A stretch of DNA of 64,000 bases from CAZKCI01 sp964551475 (lineage in GTDB: Bacteria > Auribacterota > Erginobacteria > Erginobacterales > CAZKCI01). A model generated the notes under the pieces. It worked only from the letters and a program-made list of their open reading frames with translations. It searched no databases and was not told where the DNA came from. A program made the translations under genes and the position numbers. Below, piece by piece: positions 24,987 to 33,328 of this stretch (positions are counted from its first letter, which is position 1; each line of letters starts with the position of its first letter). The stretch spans positions 37,906 through 101,905 of the forward strand of contig CAZKCI010000004.1 of NCBI GenBank assembly GCA_964551475.1, written 5' to 3'.

Positions 24987-26062
24987 CGGAACACTCCGTC
25001 GAACTCGCGGTTGACGGTCAGGAAGCACTGGCGGCAGGAGGGGCAGAAGCGGCGGAAGGAGTTGAACTCCTCCCCCCGCCAGATCTCGGCCAGGGACCGC
25101 GCGTCGCGGCGGAGGCTCGCGAGCGGTTTCCGCACCTCCAGGAAGGCCTTGCAGGGGTAGAGGTTCAGCTCCCAATCGACGAAGAGCGTGGTATAGCCGG
25201 CGACGCAGCCGTCCGGCGGGCGACGGCTGGCGATCACGCCGGTCAGGCGCGAGAGGTACCAATCCGAGTTGTCGATGATCGAGCGGAGCGGGTGCTCCCG
25301 GAGAAAGCGGCCGAGGTCATGACCGGGCACGATCTTCCCCACCTCGGCCTCCTGCCGGCCGCAGTCAAAACCGTGAACCGGGCAGAAGATGACCCGGCCG
25401 ATCCCCAGGTCGGCCAGGAAATGGAGAAGGGCGTCGAGCTGGGCGCGGGAGGCGTTGGCGGTCTGGAGAACGGTGCTGATCGCCACCTCGGTGGGCGCGC
25501 GCGCGGTCCGCGCTCTCTCCACGAGCCGGCGGATGTTCGCGGTAGTTTGGGCGAAAGCCCCGGGAACGCCCCGGATGGCGTCGTGCGTGGCCGGATCAGC
25601 TCCGTCCAGAGAGACGTTGACCGTGCCGACGCCGAGCTCGACGATCCGGTCGATGTGACGCTCCAGGGTGAGGCCGTTGGTGACGAGGATCGTGTCCAAC
25701 CCCGCCCGCCGGCTCAGATCGAGCAGCTCGTGGATGTCCGGGCGCAGGGTGACCTCTCCCCCGGTCAAGGCCACGCCCGCGACCCCCAGGGCGACGAACT
25801 GCTCAAGCAGGCTCCGGAAGTCGGCGGTGGTGAACTCGTAGTCGGCGGACCGGCGGGGGATATCGCACATCACGCAGCGGGAATCGCAGCGGGTGGTGGC
25901 GAAGAGATGGGCGATGATCGGCCCGGCGGAGGTGAGGCCCCCCGGCCGGCGGAGGGCGCGCCGGATCCGGCGGTATTGCACCGCCCGGCGCAGGAACCAG
26001 CCGATGTCCCCCCGCGCCAGGCGCTGGCGGGCGATCCGGTAGATGCCCTTACGAAACTTCAT
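24983..26062 (-). CDS. Radical SAM/SPASM-domain protein
   Basis: 359 residues starting at ATG 26062, overlapping the heptosyltransferase gene upstream by 14 bases and the next gene downstream by ATGA. The 4Fe-4S motif is TRCDSRCVMC near 58-67, then VALTGGEVTLRPDIHELL and GTVNVSLDGADPATHDAI. The C-terminal region has VDWELNLYPCKAFLEVRK and FCPSCRQC, which is a SPASM arrangement. Its N-terminal 45 residues are basic and helical, ahead of the barrel, like in glycan-cluster radical SAM proteins related to HpnH. The substrate is unknown; its tight coupling to a GT9 gene suggests a sugar or lipid-linked intermediate. Confidence 0.85.
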   Translation of the reverse strand: MKFRKGIYRIARQRLARGDIGWFLRRAVQYRRIRRALRRPGGLTSAGPIIAHLFATTRCDSRCVMCDIPRRSADYEFTTADFRSLLEQFVALGVAGVALTGGEVTLRPDIHELLDLSRRAGLDTILVTNGLTLERHIDRIVELGVGTVNVSLDGADPATHDAIRGVPGAFAQTTANIRRLVERARTARAPTEVAISTVLQTANASRAQLDALLHFLADLGIGRVIFCPVHGFDCGRQEAEVGKIVPGHDLGRFLREHPLRSIIDNSDWYLSRLTGVIASRRPPDGCVAGYTTLFVDWELNLYPCKAFLEVRKPLASLRRDARSLAEIWRGEEFNSFRRFCPSCRQCFLTVNREFDGVFR

Positions 26063-27257
26063 CTCTCCTCCGTGCCCAGTGCGCGCGCAGAGCGTCTTCC
26101 CGTTCCCGGAAGGCCGCGATGACCTGCTCCGGCCTGATCCCCGTCATGCACCGCAGTCCGAGTTCGCACTTCCCCCGCTTGAAGTTGAGAACGCTCAGGC
26201 AGGGGCTGCAGGCCAGCCGCAGGCAGAAGACGGTGTGGAGGGGGGAGGCGTATCCATACAGGATCGGGCTCTCGGTCCCGAAGAAGGAAAAGGTCGGTGT
26301 GGAGAGCGAAACCGCCATGTGCAGGGGGCCCGAATCGTTGGTGATCAGGAGAAAAGCTCCCTTCAGCAAGGCCAGCAACCGGTCGAGGCCAAAGGCTTCC
26401 TGGAGCCGGCGGACGGCAGCGCCGCTCCCCGCCGCCAGGCGGTCCGCGGCGGCCGTCTGCCCCGGGGCGTCCAGCACCGCGACCTGGTAGCCCCGGGATG
26501 CGAGCCAGACGCCGACGGCGCGGAAATAATCCAGCGGCCAGCGCCGGTCGATGGCGGAAGAGGCGGCGCTGGCATGGGGATTGAGGAGGATGTAGGGCTT
26601 CTCCGGGTCGAGGCCGGACCGGACCAGGACCGCGGCGACCTCGGCCAGGAGCCGCCGGTCCAGCCGGGGAGCGGTGAACGCAAGATCCTCCGCCGGCGCC
26701 CCCACCTGGAGCGCCAGTTCCAGAAAGTTGGCCGCCATATGGCGATACTGGTTGAAGTAGGCGTTCACCTCCCTCAGCCGCCCCCGGTAGATGTCCCGGC
26801 TGTGGAAGCCCGAGATCGCCCGCGCCCCGGTCAGATGGCTCAGGAGCGCGGTGTAGCGGGAATAGAATTCCGCGTCCACCACCAGATCGTAGCGGTTGCG
26901 TCTCAGGCGGCGGAGCGTCGCGAGATTGGAACGGACGAAGCGTCCCGCGGATGAGAAGTCGACGCTGTAGACGTCGTCGGCCAGCCCGTAGAGGCGCCCG
27001 ATCGGCGCCTGGTTGTCCATGGTCAGAAAATCGATGCGGGCGCGGGGAAACCGGCGGCGCAGGGACCGGAACATCGGCGACATGACGATGACGCTGCCTA
27101 CCCCCAGCATCTTGACCACCAGGATCCGTTCGACATCCTCCGGGGCGGGGGAGAGACGCCTCCCGGCGCACAGGGAAAAGAGGCCGCAGAGGGGAACGCC
27201 GAGACAGCGGTCGATCATCTGCAGGCTCTGGAACCTCACGCCTTCCTCCCGCGCCAT
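26049..27257 (-). CDS. GT9 family glycosyltransferase (heptosyltransferase-like)
   Basis: 402 residues with both GT9 halves: ILVVKMLGVGSVIVMSPMF at 45-63 with the acceptor-side loop, and, in the donor-binding half, LLNPHASAASSAIDRRWPLD and ITNDSGPLHMAVSLSTPTFSFFG, the family's signature. Members transfer heptose from ADP- or GDP-heptose to LPS inner core. The window also codes a GDP-heptose route (30944-35101), so the donor could be GDP-D-glycero-D-manno-heptose (inference). It overlaps both neighbours (22 and 14 bases), so it is translationally coupled in the 29279-21665 operon. A cysteine-rich piece near the end (LACSPCLSVLNFKRGKC) is common in GT9. Confidence 0.85.
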   Translation of the reverse strand: MAREEGVRFQSLQMIDRCLGVPLCGLFSLCAGRRLSPAPEDVERILVVKMLGVGSVIVMSPMFRSLRRRFPRARIDFLTMDNQAPIGRLYGLADDVYSVDFSSAGRFVRSNLATLRRLRRNRYDLVVDAEFYSRYTALLSHLTGARAISGFHSRDIYRGRLREVNAYFNQYRHMAANFLELALQVGAPAEDLAFTAPRLDRRLLAEVAAVLVRSGLDPEKPYILLNPHASAASSAIDRRWPLDYFRAVGVWLASRGYQVAVLDAPGQTAAADRLAAGSGAAVRRLQEAFGLDRLLALLKGAFLLITNDSGPLHMAVSLSTPTFSFFGTESPILYGYASPLHTVFCLRLACSPCLSVLNFKRGKCELGLRCMTGIRPEQVIAAFREREDALRAHWARRRDEVS

Positions 27258-28237
27258 GGCCGCTCCCGCCGCTGGAGCCAGCGGTCCAGGTTGCTGCCGC
27301 TCTCGCTCCAGTAGGTGCAGTCCCGGCAGGGCCGGGCCTCTCCGTATCGCTTCTCCAGGTGAAGCCGCCGCAGCGCGGCCAGCGGCTCATCCCGCCAGAT
27401 GCGGGCCAGCGGTTTTTCGTTGACGTTCCCGATCACCGCGCTCCGATCGGTGCAGGCGCAGCAGCAGTAGACCGTTCCGTCCCACTGGATCGCGGGATAG
27501 AACCAGAGGAAGTGGCAGGCGAAACGCTCCCGGGCGACGGGCTCGGTCCCCTCGTCGGCCACCCTGCCGCCCCAGTTGGTGAAGGGGGTGAGGGCCGCCT
27601 CGTCGACGATCGGGCGCCAGAAGTCCAAAAATTCCCGGAACGATCCCTCCCGCCCCTTCCGCCGCACCATCTTGGCCGAGACGTAGGGCGTCGGGCTCTT
27701 CCGCCTCCGCTTCTCCTCCATCAGGGTCCGCGCGTTCTCGACCACCTGCTCCCAGCAGTCCACGCCCTTCAGCTCGGCGTACTCCTCCCGGCGGGCGGCG
27801 TCGACGCTGATCACCAGGCCGTCGAGGCCGGATTCGATCAGCCGGACGGCCCTTTCCCGGGTGAGGTTCACGCCATTGGTGGCGAACTGGACCACCCGGG
27901 CCGCCCGCCGGCGCTTGGCGGCGGAGATCATGTCGAAAATGTCCGGGTTGAGCAGGGGCTCTCCCGAGTTGTGGAGGATCAGCATCTGGCGGCGGCCGTG
28001 GCGGAGCGACTCCTCCAGGATGCGGTGGAAGAGCTCGAGCGAGAGCATGCCGTCGGGCAGATCCGAGCGCTGGGGGCCGCAGAACGAACAGCGCAGGTTG
28101 CAGCGGGTCGTGGGGTCGATGCCGATGACGGCGGGAAACTCGAAGTCGATCATGTAGGCGGTCACCCAGCGCCGGAGAAACGGCCGGGAGCGGATCACGT
28201 TCTTCAGCGAGGCCAGGTATGCGGACAGGGCTCTCAC
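27236..28237 (-). CDS. Radical SAM/SPASM-domain protein
   Basis: 333 residues from ATG 28237, four bases after the upstream stop. The cluster motif TRCNLRCSFC is at about 44-53, followed by LILHNSGEPLLNPDIFDMI and GLDGLVISVDAARREEY. The C-terminal part is a clear SPASM domain: CHFLWFYPAIQWDGTVYCC, IGNVNEKPLARIWRDEPLAALR, and ARPCRDCTYW. This layout is closest to the SPASM proteins that accompany glycosyltransferases in surface-glycan loci. It is the second gene of the operon. Confidence 0.87.
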   Translation of the reverse strand: MRALSAYLASLKNVIRSRPFLRRWVTAYMIDFEFPAVIGIDPTTRCNLRCSFCGPQRSDLPDGMLSLELFHRILEESLRHGRRQMLILHNSGEPLLNPDIFDMISAAKRRRAARVVQFATNGVNLTRERAVRLIESGLDGLVISVDAARREEYAELKGVDCWEQVVENARTLMEEKRRRKSPTPYVSAKMVRRKGREGSFREFLDFWRPIVDEAALTPFTNWGGRVADEGTEPVARERFACHFLWFYPAIQWDGTVYCCCACTDRSAVIGNVNEKPLARIWRDEPLAALRRLHLEKRYGEARPCRDCTYWSESGSNLDRWLQRRERPWRGRKA

Positions 28238-28241
28238 ACGC

Positions 28242-29279
28242 TCACACCTTGACCGCCCAGTTGCAGATAGCCCGGGGATTGAGGGAAAACATCAGGTTCA
28301 TCTCGGTGTAGCAGGCGACGATGCAGGAGCGGCAGGGAGCGGCCGGCAGGCCGGCCCAGGCCTTCTCGAAACCCATCTCCAGGATGTTGCGCCCCGGGAC
28401 CCGGCCGATCACGTCGCAGCACGGGTAGAGGTCGCCGTTGGAGTCGACATAGGCGAAGAGCCGGCCGGCCCAGCAGGAGTAGCCGGGATCCTTCTCGGGG
28501 CGGTAGGCCCGGGTCAGGTCGTCCCAGGCCAGGAGCGCCCGCAGGTAGGCCAGGGAATTGCCGATCGTCCCGCCCAGATCGGTCTGCTTCCTCCGGATGA
28601 GATACCTGAGCAGCTCCCGGTAGCGGTCGGGAGCGACCTCCAGCCCCTCGGCGCAGCGTTCCGGGTGGATGTAGCCCGGCGGGCGGGACGCGCCCGGCGC
28701 GAAGTAGAGCAGATGAAAATTGCAGATGAACCGCTCCTGGCGCGCGGTCTTGAGGATGGTCTCCACGCTGTCGATGTTCCCCCCGGTGACGACGGTGGTG
28801 GTCCAGATCTCCCGGCCTTCCCGCCGCAGGGTCTCCATCGCCTCCCGGAGAACGCGGTAGGAGCCGCTCCCCCGCTGGCGGTCGTGGATCTCCTCGGGGC
28901 CGTCGAAGCTGAGCATGAACAGGTCCACCCCCCTCACCTGTTCGATGAGGCTCGGGATGCGCACGCCGGACGTGGCCATGGTCACATACAGACCGTGGGA
29001 TCGGGCGCGGCCGACGATCTCGCCCAGATCGTCCCGGAGCATCGGCTCCCCGCCGACCAGGTGGAGCCGGTAAACCCCCGCCCGGGCCAGGTCGTCGACG
29101 ATCCGGAGGGCGTCGGCCGGGGAGCGCTCCTCGCGGGTGGCATTGGCGATGTTGCAGTACGAGCACCGCCAGGGACAGCGGTTGGTGACGGCGTACTGGG
29201 TGGATATAGGCTGCCGGCGCCCCGAGATATTGGCCCCGATCACCGCCCCCAAACAGCCGATTTTTTGCCGCCATTTCAT
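28242..29279 (-). CDS. Radical SAM protein, first gene of the seven-gene operon
   Basis: ATG at 29279 is preceded by GGAGGGGCGG; the frame to 29354 is unneeded and would overlap the opposite promoter region. 345 residues. Radical SAM motif CPWRCSYC, then LHLVGGEPMLRDDLGEIV and VDLFMLSFDGPEEIHD. The C-terminus has GDLYPCCDVIG and CRSCIVACYTEMNLMFSLNPRAI, so extra cysteines for a second cluster. It is a paralog of 59947-60981, sharing the odd tail SLNPRAI-x-NW. Both copies are adjacent to a GT-C gene of one and the same subfamily (29397 here, 60971 there), which suggests the two proteins work as a pair. Confidence 0.85.
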   Translation of the reverse strand: MKWRQKIGCLGAVIGANISGRRQPISTQYAVTNRCPWRCSYCNIANATREERSPADALRIVDDLARAGVYRLHLVGGEPMLRDDLGEIVGRARSHGLYVTMATSGVRIPSLIEQVRGVDLFMLSFDGPEEIHDRQRGSGSYRVLREAMETLRREGREIWTTTVVTGGNIDSVETILKTARQERFICNFHLLYFAPGASRPPGYIHPERCAEGLEVAPDRYRELLRYLIRRKQTDLGGTIGNSLAYLRALLAWDDLTRAYRPEKDPGYSCWAGRLFAYVDSNGDLYPCCDVIGRVPGRNILEMGFEKAWAGLPAAPCRSCIVACYTEMNLMFSLNPRAICNWAVKV

Positions 29280-29347
29280 GCCGGAGCACCGCCCCTCCGC
29301 GGCCGGCGGCCGAGCCGCGCAACGGGGCAACGCGAGCCGGAGCGTTC

Positions 29348-29376
29348 TTGACACCCCCGGGGATATAACCTATCTT
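29348..29376 (+). promoter_or_regulatory. Sigma-70 type promoter for the gene at 29397
   Basis: A perfect -35 TTGACA (29348-29353), a 17-base spacer and -10 TATCTT (29371-29376). The predicted transcript start near 29383 is only about 14 bases from ATG 29397, and no Shine-Dalgarno is visible, so the message may be near-leaderless. Confidence 0.6.
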
Positions 29377-29396
29377 CCAGCCGCGGGCCATTTTCC

Positions 29397-30851
29397 ATGC
29401 GCCGGTCCTCCAGATATCTGCTTGCGATCGCCGTCATCTTTATCATTTCCCGGCTGCTCGGCTGGGCGGCGGGGATCTATGACTTCTCCGGGCCGCTGAT
29501 GCCGCCGTATTATGTCGCGCCGCCCTATCTGCTTCAACACCGGCTGGTGGAAACCCTGTTCTACCTTCATCTCCAGCCGCCCCTCTATAACCTTTTTTTC
29601 GGCCTGGCGCTGAAAATATTCGCCCCGTCGGCGAAAGCGGGCTATCTGCTGGTCTCCCATGCCCTGGGCCTGTTTCTGTGCCTGGGGCTGTTCTCTCTGC
29701 AGGTTCGGCTGAAGACCCCGCTCCTCCTGGCCTTCGCCCTGACGGCTCTCTTCGCCCTCAGCCCGGGAGCCATGCTGTATGAACATTCTATCAGCTACAC
29801 TTTTATCAGCGGCGTATTTCTGTTTTTCGCGGCGGTTTTCCTGCACCGGTATGCGGCGGGAGGCAAGACCCGGGACGCGGCCGTTTACTTCACGCTTCTC
29901 GCCGCCCTGGTTCTCACCCGCACCACGTTTCACATCATCTGGTTCGGGGGCGCCGCGGCGATCCCCTTTTTCGCCCAGGCCGCGGGGCGCCGGCGACTGG
30001 TCCGGGCCCTGGCCCTTCCCTGCCTCGTCGTCGCGGGATGGCACGTGCAGCAGCTGGCGCTCTTCGGCTACCCGTTCCACAGCTATACTCTGGGGAAACA
30101 GCTCATCCTGATGGCTCTCCACGAGATGCCGGATGAGACCCTGCGGGGGATAGCCCGGGCGCACCCGGGCGTTCTCTCCGATGCGCCGTCTATCTATACT
30201 CCCGGACCGGACCAGCTCCCGGCGCCATGGAGGAACCTGCCCCCGACCGGAATCCCGGCGCTGGACTGGAAGTACAAGCATCACACCGACGAGCGCGACC
30301 CGAATTTTAACTACATCGGGTATATCTACTACGGCAGACAATGCCAGTCCGACGCGGTGAAAATCATCCGCCTCGCGCCCGAGTATTTCGCCCGCGCCGT
30401 CGCCTACTCCGTCCGCGACTATTTCCGCCCCTCCCAGGACCTGTTCTGCGACGATTGGGAATACCCCTTGCCGATATCCGGCAGGATCTACGATCTGTTC
30501 TATGGACGCTTCGCCCCGCGACAACCCGTGCTGGTCCCGACCGCGCGGGGCGAGCGAATGGTCGACGACCGGCGCGCCTGGTTCGTGATCTTCGGCCTGC
30601 CTTTCCTGTTCATTTATGGCCTGGCGGCGGCGATCCGCCGCCGGGCCAGCGACAAGCCTTTCGCCCTGACGGTGGCATTCATGGTGGGATCGATCGCCTG
30701 GATAACGGCGGTCGTGTTCACGCTCACCCTGGGGGAAAGCATGCGCTATCGCTCGAAGATCGACCCGTTCTTCGTCGCGCTTCTGGGCGTCTTTATCGCC
30801 GACATGATCGGAGCGGGCAGGCGAAAACTCGGCGCGCAGGCCCGGGAATAG
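29397..30851 (+). CDS. GT-C type membrane glycosyltransferase
   Basis: 484 residues with about ten hydrophobic segments from the N-terminus on. The first luminal loop carries FYLHLQPPLYNLFFGLAL, the H-x-PPLY-type motif of ArnT/PMT-like transferases, and a long loop before the last helices holds NFNYIGYIYYGRQCQSDA. It is a paralog of 60971-62533 (MHIQPPLFNLFTGILLKLF; NNNYINYIPVNRQYARDA). It is transcribed divergently from the radical SAM gene at 28242-29279 and ends toward the heptose operon. Acceptor and donor are unknown. Confidence 0.78.
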   Translation: MRRSSRYLLAIAVIFIISRLLGWAAGIYDFSGPLMPPYYVAPPYLLQHRLVETLFYLHLQPPLYNLFFGLALKIFAPSAKAGYLLVSHALGLFLCLGLFSLQVRLKTPLLLAFALTALFALSPGAMLYEHSISYTFISGVFLFFAAVFLHRYAAGGKTRDAAVYFTLLAALVLTRTTFHIIWFGGAAAIPFFAQAAGRRRLVRALALPCLVVAGWHVQQLALFGYPFHSYTLGKQLILMALHEMPDETLRGIARAHPGVLSDAPSIYTPGPDQLPAPWRNLPPTGIPALDWKYKHHTDERDPNFNYIGYIYYGRQCQSDAVKIIRLAPEYFARAVAYSVRDYFRPSQDLFCDDWEYPLPISGRIYDLFYGRFAPRQPVLVPTARGERMVDDRRAWFVIFGLPFLFIYGLAAAIRRRASDKPFALTVAFMVGSIAWITAVVFTLTLGESMRYRSKIDPFFVALLGVFIADMIGAGRRKLGAQARE

Positions 30852-30873
30852 GAGAAGAGGCGGAGACACACCT

Positions 30874-30950
30874 CAGTGATCAGTAACCGAAAGATAACGC
30901 TGGCGGCATGAGCGATTGCTTTTACTGATTACTGTGGTTCCGGTTACTGG
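30874..30950. repeat. Inverted CAGTAATC/ACTGATT word array between convergent genes
   Basis: CAGTGATCAGTAACCG on the left and TTTTACTGATTACTG plus CGGTTACTGG on the right form a loose palindrome around about 30 bases. It lies between genes ending at 30851 (plus) and 30944 (minus) and supplies the TAA stop of the transaldolase gene. Confidence 0.65.
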
Positions 30951-31621
30951 CTTTTCCGCGCGTCCTCCAGAAACATCCTCACCGTCTCCTTGGTGTAGGG
31001 ATGGACCAGCATCTTGTCGAGAAGCGCCGGGGTGACGGTGACGATGTCGGCGCCGGCGGAGAGCCATTCGATGACGTTGGCGACCTCGCGGGTCGAACCG
31101 ACGATGATCTTGGTTTTCAGTCCCAGCCGGTCGATAAAACCGCGGAGATCGGCGATCTCCCCCGAGCTGTCGTGCCCGAGGTCGTTGATCCTCCCGCCGA
31201 AGAGAGAGACATAGGTCGCCCCGGCGAGGGCCGCCAGGACCCCCTGCTGGGCGCTCATCATAGCGGTGACGTTGACCCGGATGTCGTGCTTCGTCTCGAG
31301 GAGGTGGACCGCCTCCAGGTTCTCCGGCTCCCCCTCCGGCCCGTGGATGGGGATCTTGACGTTGATGTTCTCCGCCCAGGAGGAGAACTCCCGGGCCTGG
31401 GAGACCATCTCCTCCCGGTGGTTGGAGGTGACTTCCACGGAGAGAGGGAGAGGCTTGATGAGAGCGGCGAGGGCCGTCTCCAGTTTCTTGAGCGCTTTGA
31501 TCCCCCCCGCCAGCCCCTCCTTCCGGAGGATGGTCGGGTTGGTGGTGACTCCCCGGATGACGCCCATGCGGAGGAAGCGTTTCACATCGTCGAGCTTGCC
31601 GGTATCGAGAAATATGGCCAT
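30944..31621 (-). CDS. tal: Transaldolase, small (fructose-6-phosphate aldolase-like) subfamily
   Basis: ATG at 31621 has AAGGAGAT at ideal distance; the frame upstream to 31687 runs through a repeat. 225 residues, normal for the 200-230-residue class. Motifs: RGVTTNPTILRKEG at 23-36, SVEVTSNHREEMV, NINVKIP with the Schiff-base Lys89, and NVTAMMSAQQGVLAALAGA, then SLFGGRINDLGHD. It interconverts sedoheptulose 7-phosphate with other sugar phosphates in the cytoplasm, and sits immediately upstream-in-pathway of GmhA, so it probably helps feed heptose synthesis (inference from context). Confidence 0.88.
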   Translation of the reverse strand: MAIFLDTGKLDDVKRFLRMGVIRGVTTNPTILRKEGLAGGIKALKKLETALAALIKPLPLSVEVTSNHREEMVSQAREFSSWAENINVKIPIHGPEGEPENLEAVHLLETKHDIRVNVTAMMSAQQGVLAALAGATYVSLFGGRINDLGHDSSGEIADLRGFIDRLGLKTKIIVGSTREVANVIEWLSAGADIVTVTPALLDKMLVHPYTKETVRMFLEDARKSQ

Positions 31622-31635
31622 CGGTATCTCCTTTT

Positions 31636-31778
31636 CGGTAATCGATAATCGGTGAGCGGTAAACAATGAACGGTGAGCGGTAAACAATGAACGGTAAGCG
31701 GTGAGCGGTAAGCGGTGGTTGTCGTATCCTTTACCGCTTACCTTCCTTTACCGCTTACCTTCATTTACCGCTTACCCT
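31636..31778. repeat. Inverted GGTAAGC heptad array
   Basis: The left half is heptads (GGTGAGC, GGTAAAC, AATGAAC, GGTGAGC, GGTAAAC, AATGAAC, GGTAAGC, GGTGAGC, GGTAAGC); the right half is their reverse complement (TTTACCGCTTACC, three times). It lies between the transaldolase and gmhA genes. The TAA stop of gmhA (31765-31767) is inside it. The hairpin would be large and G/C-moderate. Confidence 0.85.
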
Positions 31779-32403
31779 TTTGCAGCGCCTCCCACTTCAT
31801 CTCGCTTCTTTTCAGCAACGGATGCGTCACCAGAAGGTGCAGCAGCACCGATTGGAAGGACTCGGCGAAGGGTGTGATCGCGGCCTCGTCCGGGACCGGG
31901 ACGACGACGCAGGCGTCGGCGTCCCGCGCCGCATAGCCCTCCGCCCGGCCGACGATCGCGAGGACGGCCGCCCCGACCGAGCGGGCAAATTTGACCGCCT
32001 CCACCAGGTTGACGCTGACCCCGCGCTTCTCGTCGCCGCCGCCGACGGAGAGGACGAAGACGCCGTCCCGGGCCGTCAGTCGGCTCACCTTCAGCCACTC
32101 GCTGAAGACGCTCTCCCAGCCGCTGTCGTTTATCCGCGCGGTGAGTTCGCTCACGTTGTCGGTCGGGGCATAGGACTCGATGGCCGCGATCTTGCGGAAG
32201 TCGTTGACGGCGTGCGAGGCGGCCGCGGCCGAGCCGCCCACGCCGAGGAAGAAGAGACGGCCGCCGCGCTCCCGGATCGCCGCGATTTTTCCCGCCATTT
32301 CCTCCAGCGCCGCGGGGGGGATCGCCGAAGCCACGGCTTTCACTCCTTCCAGAAATTTCTCGCTATGCGACGGCATCTTCATATTCGCATCCCGGTTCAA
32401 CAT
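31765..32403 (-). CDS. gmhA: SIS-domain phosphoheptose isomerase (GmhA-like)
   Basis: SIS-fold protein of 212 residues when started at ATG 32403; ATG 32382 is an alternative, and neither has a strong ribosome site. Motifs: GRLFFLGVGGSAAAASHAVND (sugar-phosphate loop), VFVLSVGGGDEKRGVSVNLV, VLAIVGRAEGYAA and an E-x-x-Q/H region near the end (FAESFQSVLLHLLVTHPLL). GmhA converts sedoheptulose 7-phosphate to D-glycero-D-manno-heptose 7-phosphate. Position between transaldolase and GmhB/HddA supports the call. The last codons (QKGKR) and stop are coded by a GGTAAGC heptad array. Confidence 0.82.
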   Translation of the reverse strand: MLNRDANMKMPSHSEKFLEGVKAVASAIPPAALEEMAGKIAAIRERGGRLFFLGVGGSAAAASHAVNDFRKIAAIESYAPTDNVSELTARINDSGWESVFSEWLKVSRLTARDGVFVLSVGGGDEKRGVSVNLVEAVKFARSVGAAVLAIVGRAEGYAARDADACVVVPVPDEAAITPFAESFQSVLLHLLVTHPLLKRSEMKWEALQKGKR

Positions 32404-32419
32404 GGAGTAGCCCAGGCTC

Positions 32420-32638
32420 GTAGCCGCGGACCTTTCAGGTCCGCGGAATGTCAACTGGAGCCTAGCGCTTCTCAGGAATATCTTGCATCGGCTTGTCATT
32501 GCGAGCGTAGCGAAGCAATCCCAATTGACTGGCGACCGAGAGATTGCTTCGTCGCTGTCGCTCCTCGCAATGACATGAGTATGAATGTCGCTTGTGGGAC
32601 CTCACGCTAGCCCGCGGACCTGAAAGGTCCGCGGCTAC
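32420..32638. repeat. Nested palindromic elements (GTAGCCGC pair enclosing a CATTGCGAG element)
   Basis: Outer copies: GTAGCCGCGGACC-TTTC-AGGTCCGCGG at 32420-32446 and its inverse at 32612-32638. Between them is a second element: CATTGCGAGCGTAGCGAAGC from 32498 and the inverse GCTTCGTCGCTGTCGCTCCT-CGCAATG to about 32574, of a type widespread in bacteria as a non-autonomous short repeat. The arrangement looks like one element inserted within another. It fills the gmhA-gmhB gap and codes the end of GmhB. Confidence 0.75.
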
Positions 32639-33182
32639 GAAACGCCCTATTCCCTTTGCCACGGCCGCATATGATCTTTTCGGCTTCGGCAAAACTTCGC
32701 GCGCGGTGATCAGCCTCGACCCCGCGATTATACTCCGTCCGGAGCAAAATGGTCGTACAACCCGCCGCTCCCCCCGCGGCCATGTCCCGCCCCCCGTCCC
32801 CGAGTACGAACGAACGCGTGAGGTTGATCCCATGCTCGCCGGCCGCCGACACGATCAGCCCGGGGAGAGGCTTGCGGCACGAGCAGAGGTCGCGGTCGTC
32901 GTGGGTACAGGCCAGAATCTCATCCACCGGCATCGATCGTCGGATTCGGTCGTGCATCTTCTCCAGCTCCGCGGGATCGAGAAGGCCCCGGGCGACGTCC
33001 GGCTGGTTGGTGACGATAAAGACCGCGAACCCCCTTCCGGCGAGACGGCGGACGAATCCGGCCGCACCCCGACGGAGGCGGAACTCGCGGAGCCGACGGG
33101 GTGATCCAGGGGTTCTCCCCCGCATGACGACGCGGTTGATGACCCCGTCGCGATCGAGGAAGACTGCCTTTCTCTTAAGCAT
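32607..33182 (-). CDS. gmhB: D-glycero-D-manno-heptose 1,7-bisphosphate phosphatase (GmhB-like)
   Basis: HAD phosphatase of 191 residues. FLDRDGVIN holds the nucleophile and acid/base Asp pair; VTNQPDVARG is motif 2; CTHDDRDLCSCRKPLPGL is the zinc-binding loop plus motif-3 Lys typical of GmhB; VLGDGGRDMAAGGAAG is motif 4. It removes the 7-phosphate of heptose bisphosphate. It is flanked by gmhA and hddA. The final ten residues or so (RSRGPFRSAG) are coded by a GTAGCCGC repeat arm, which also gives the TAG stop, so the natural C-terminus has been replaced or extended. Confidence 0.87.
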   Translation of the reverse strand: MLKRKAVFLDRDGVINRVVMRGRTPGSPRRLREFRLRRGAAGFVRRLAGRGFAVFIVTNQPDVARGLLDPAELEKMHDRIRRSMPVDEILACTHDDRDLCSCRKPLPGLIVSAAGEHGINLTRSFVLGDGGRDMAAGGAAGCTTILLRTEYNRGVEADHRARSFAEAEKIICGRGKGNRAFRSRGPFRSAG

Positions 33183-33223
33183 AACAAAAAGCCATCAATC
33201 TTTAGCGCCGCATAGACCACCAC

Positions 33224-33290
33224 TGTGGGAGCGGCGTCTCGCCGCGATCCGGGCCGACATGGATCGGGGCGAGACGCCCCTCCCACAAAA
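33224..33290. repeat. TGTGGGAG-family palindromic repeat
   Basis: Ends TGTGGGAGCGGCGTCTCGCC and GGCGAGACGCCCCTCCCACA are inverted over about 20 bases. It lies between gmhB and hddA. Same family as 18191-18256 and 63920-63985. Confidence 0.82.
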
Positions 33291-33328
33291 ACGACCCATG
33301 CTTTTGAACGCGCAGCGGCAGTTCACTA

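Noticed and set aside
31636..31778. CRISPR-like array
   Set aside because: Repeats are 7 bases with no spacers, the second half is the inverse of the first, and no cas genes are present.
32498..32574. Insertion sequence end
   Set aside because: The element has inverted arms but no transposase and is too short; it fits a widespread non-autonomous short repeat instead.
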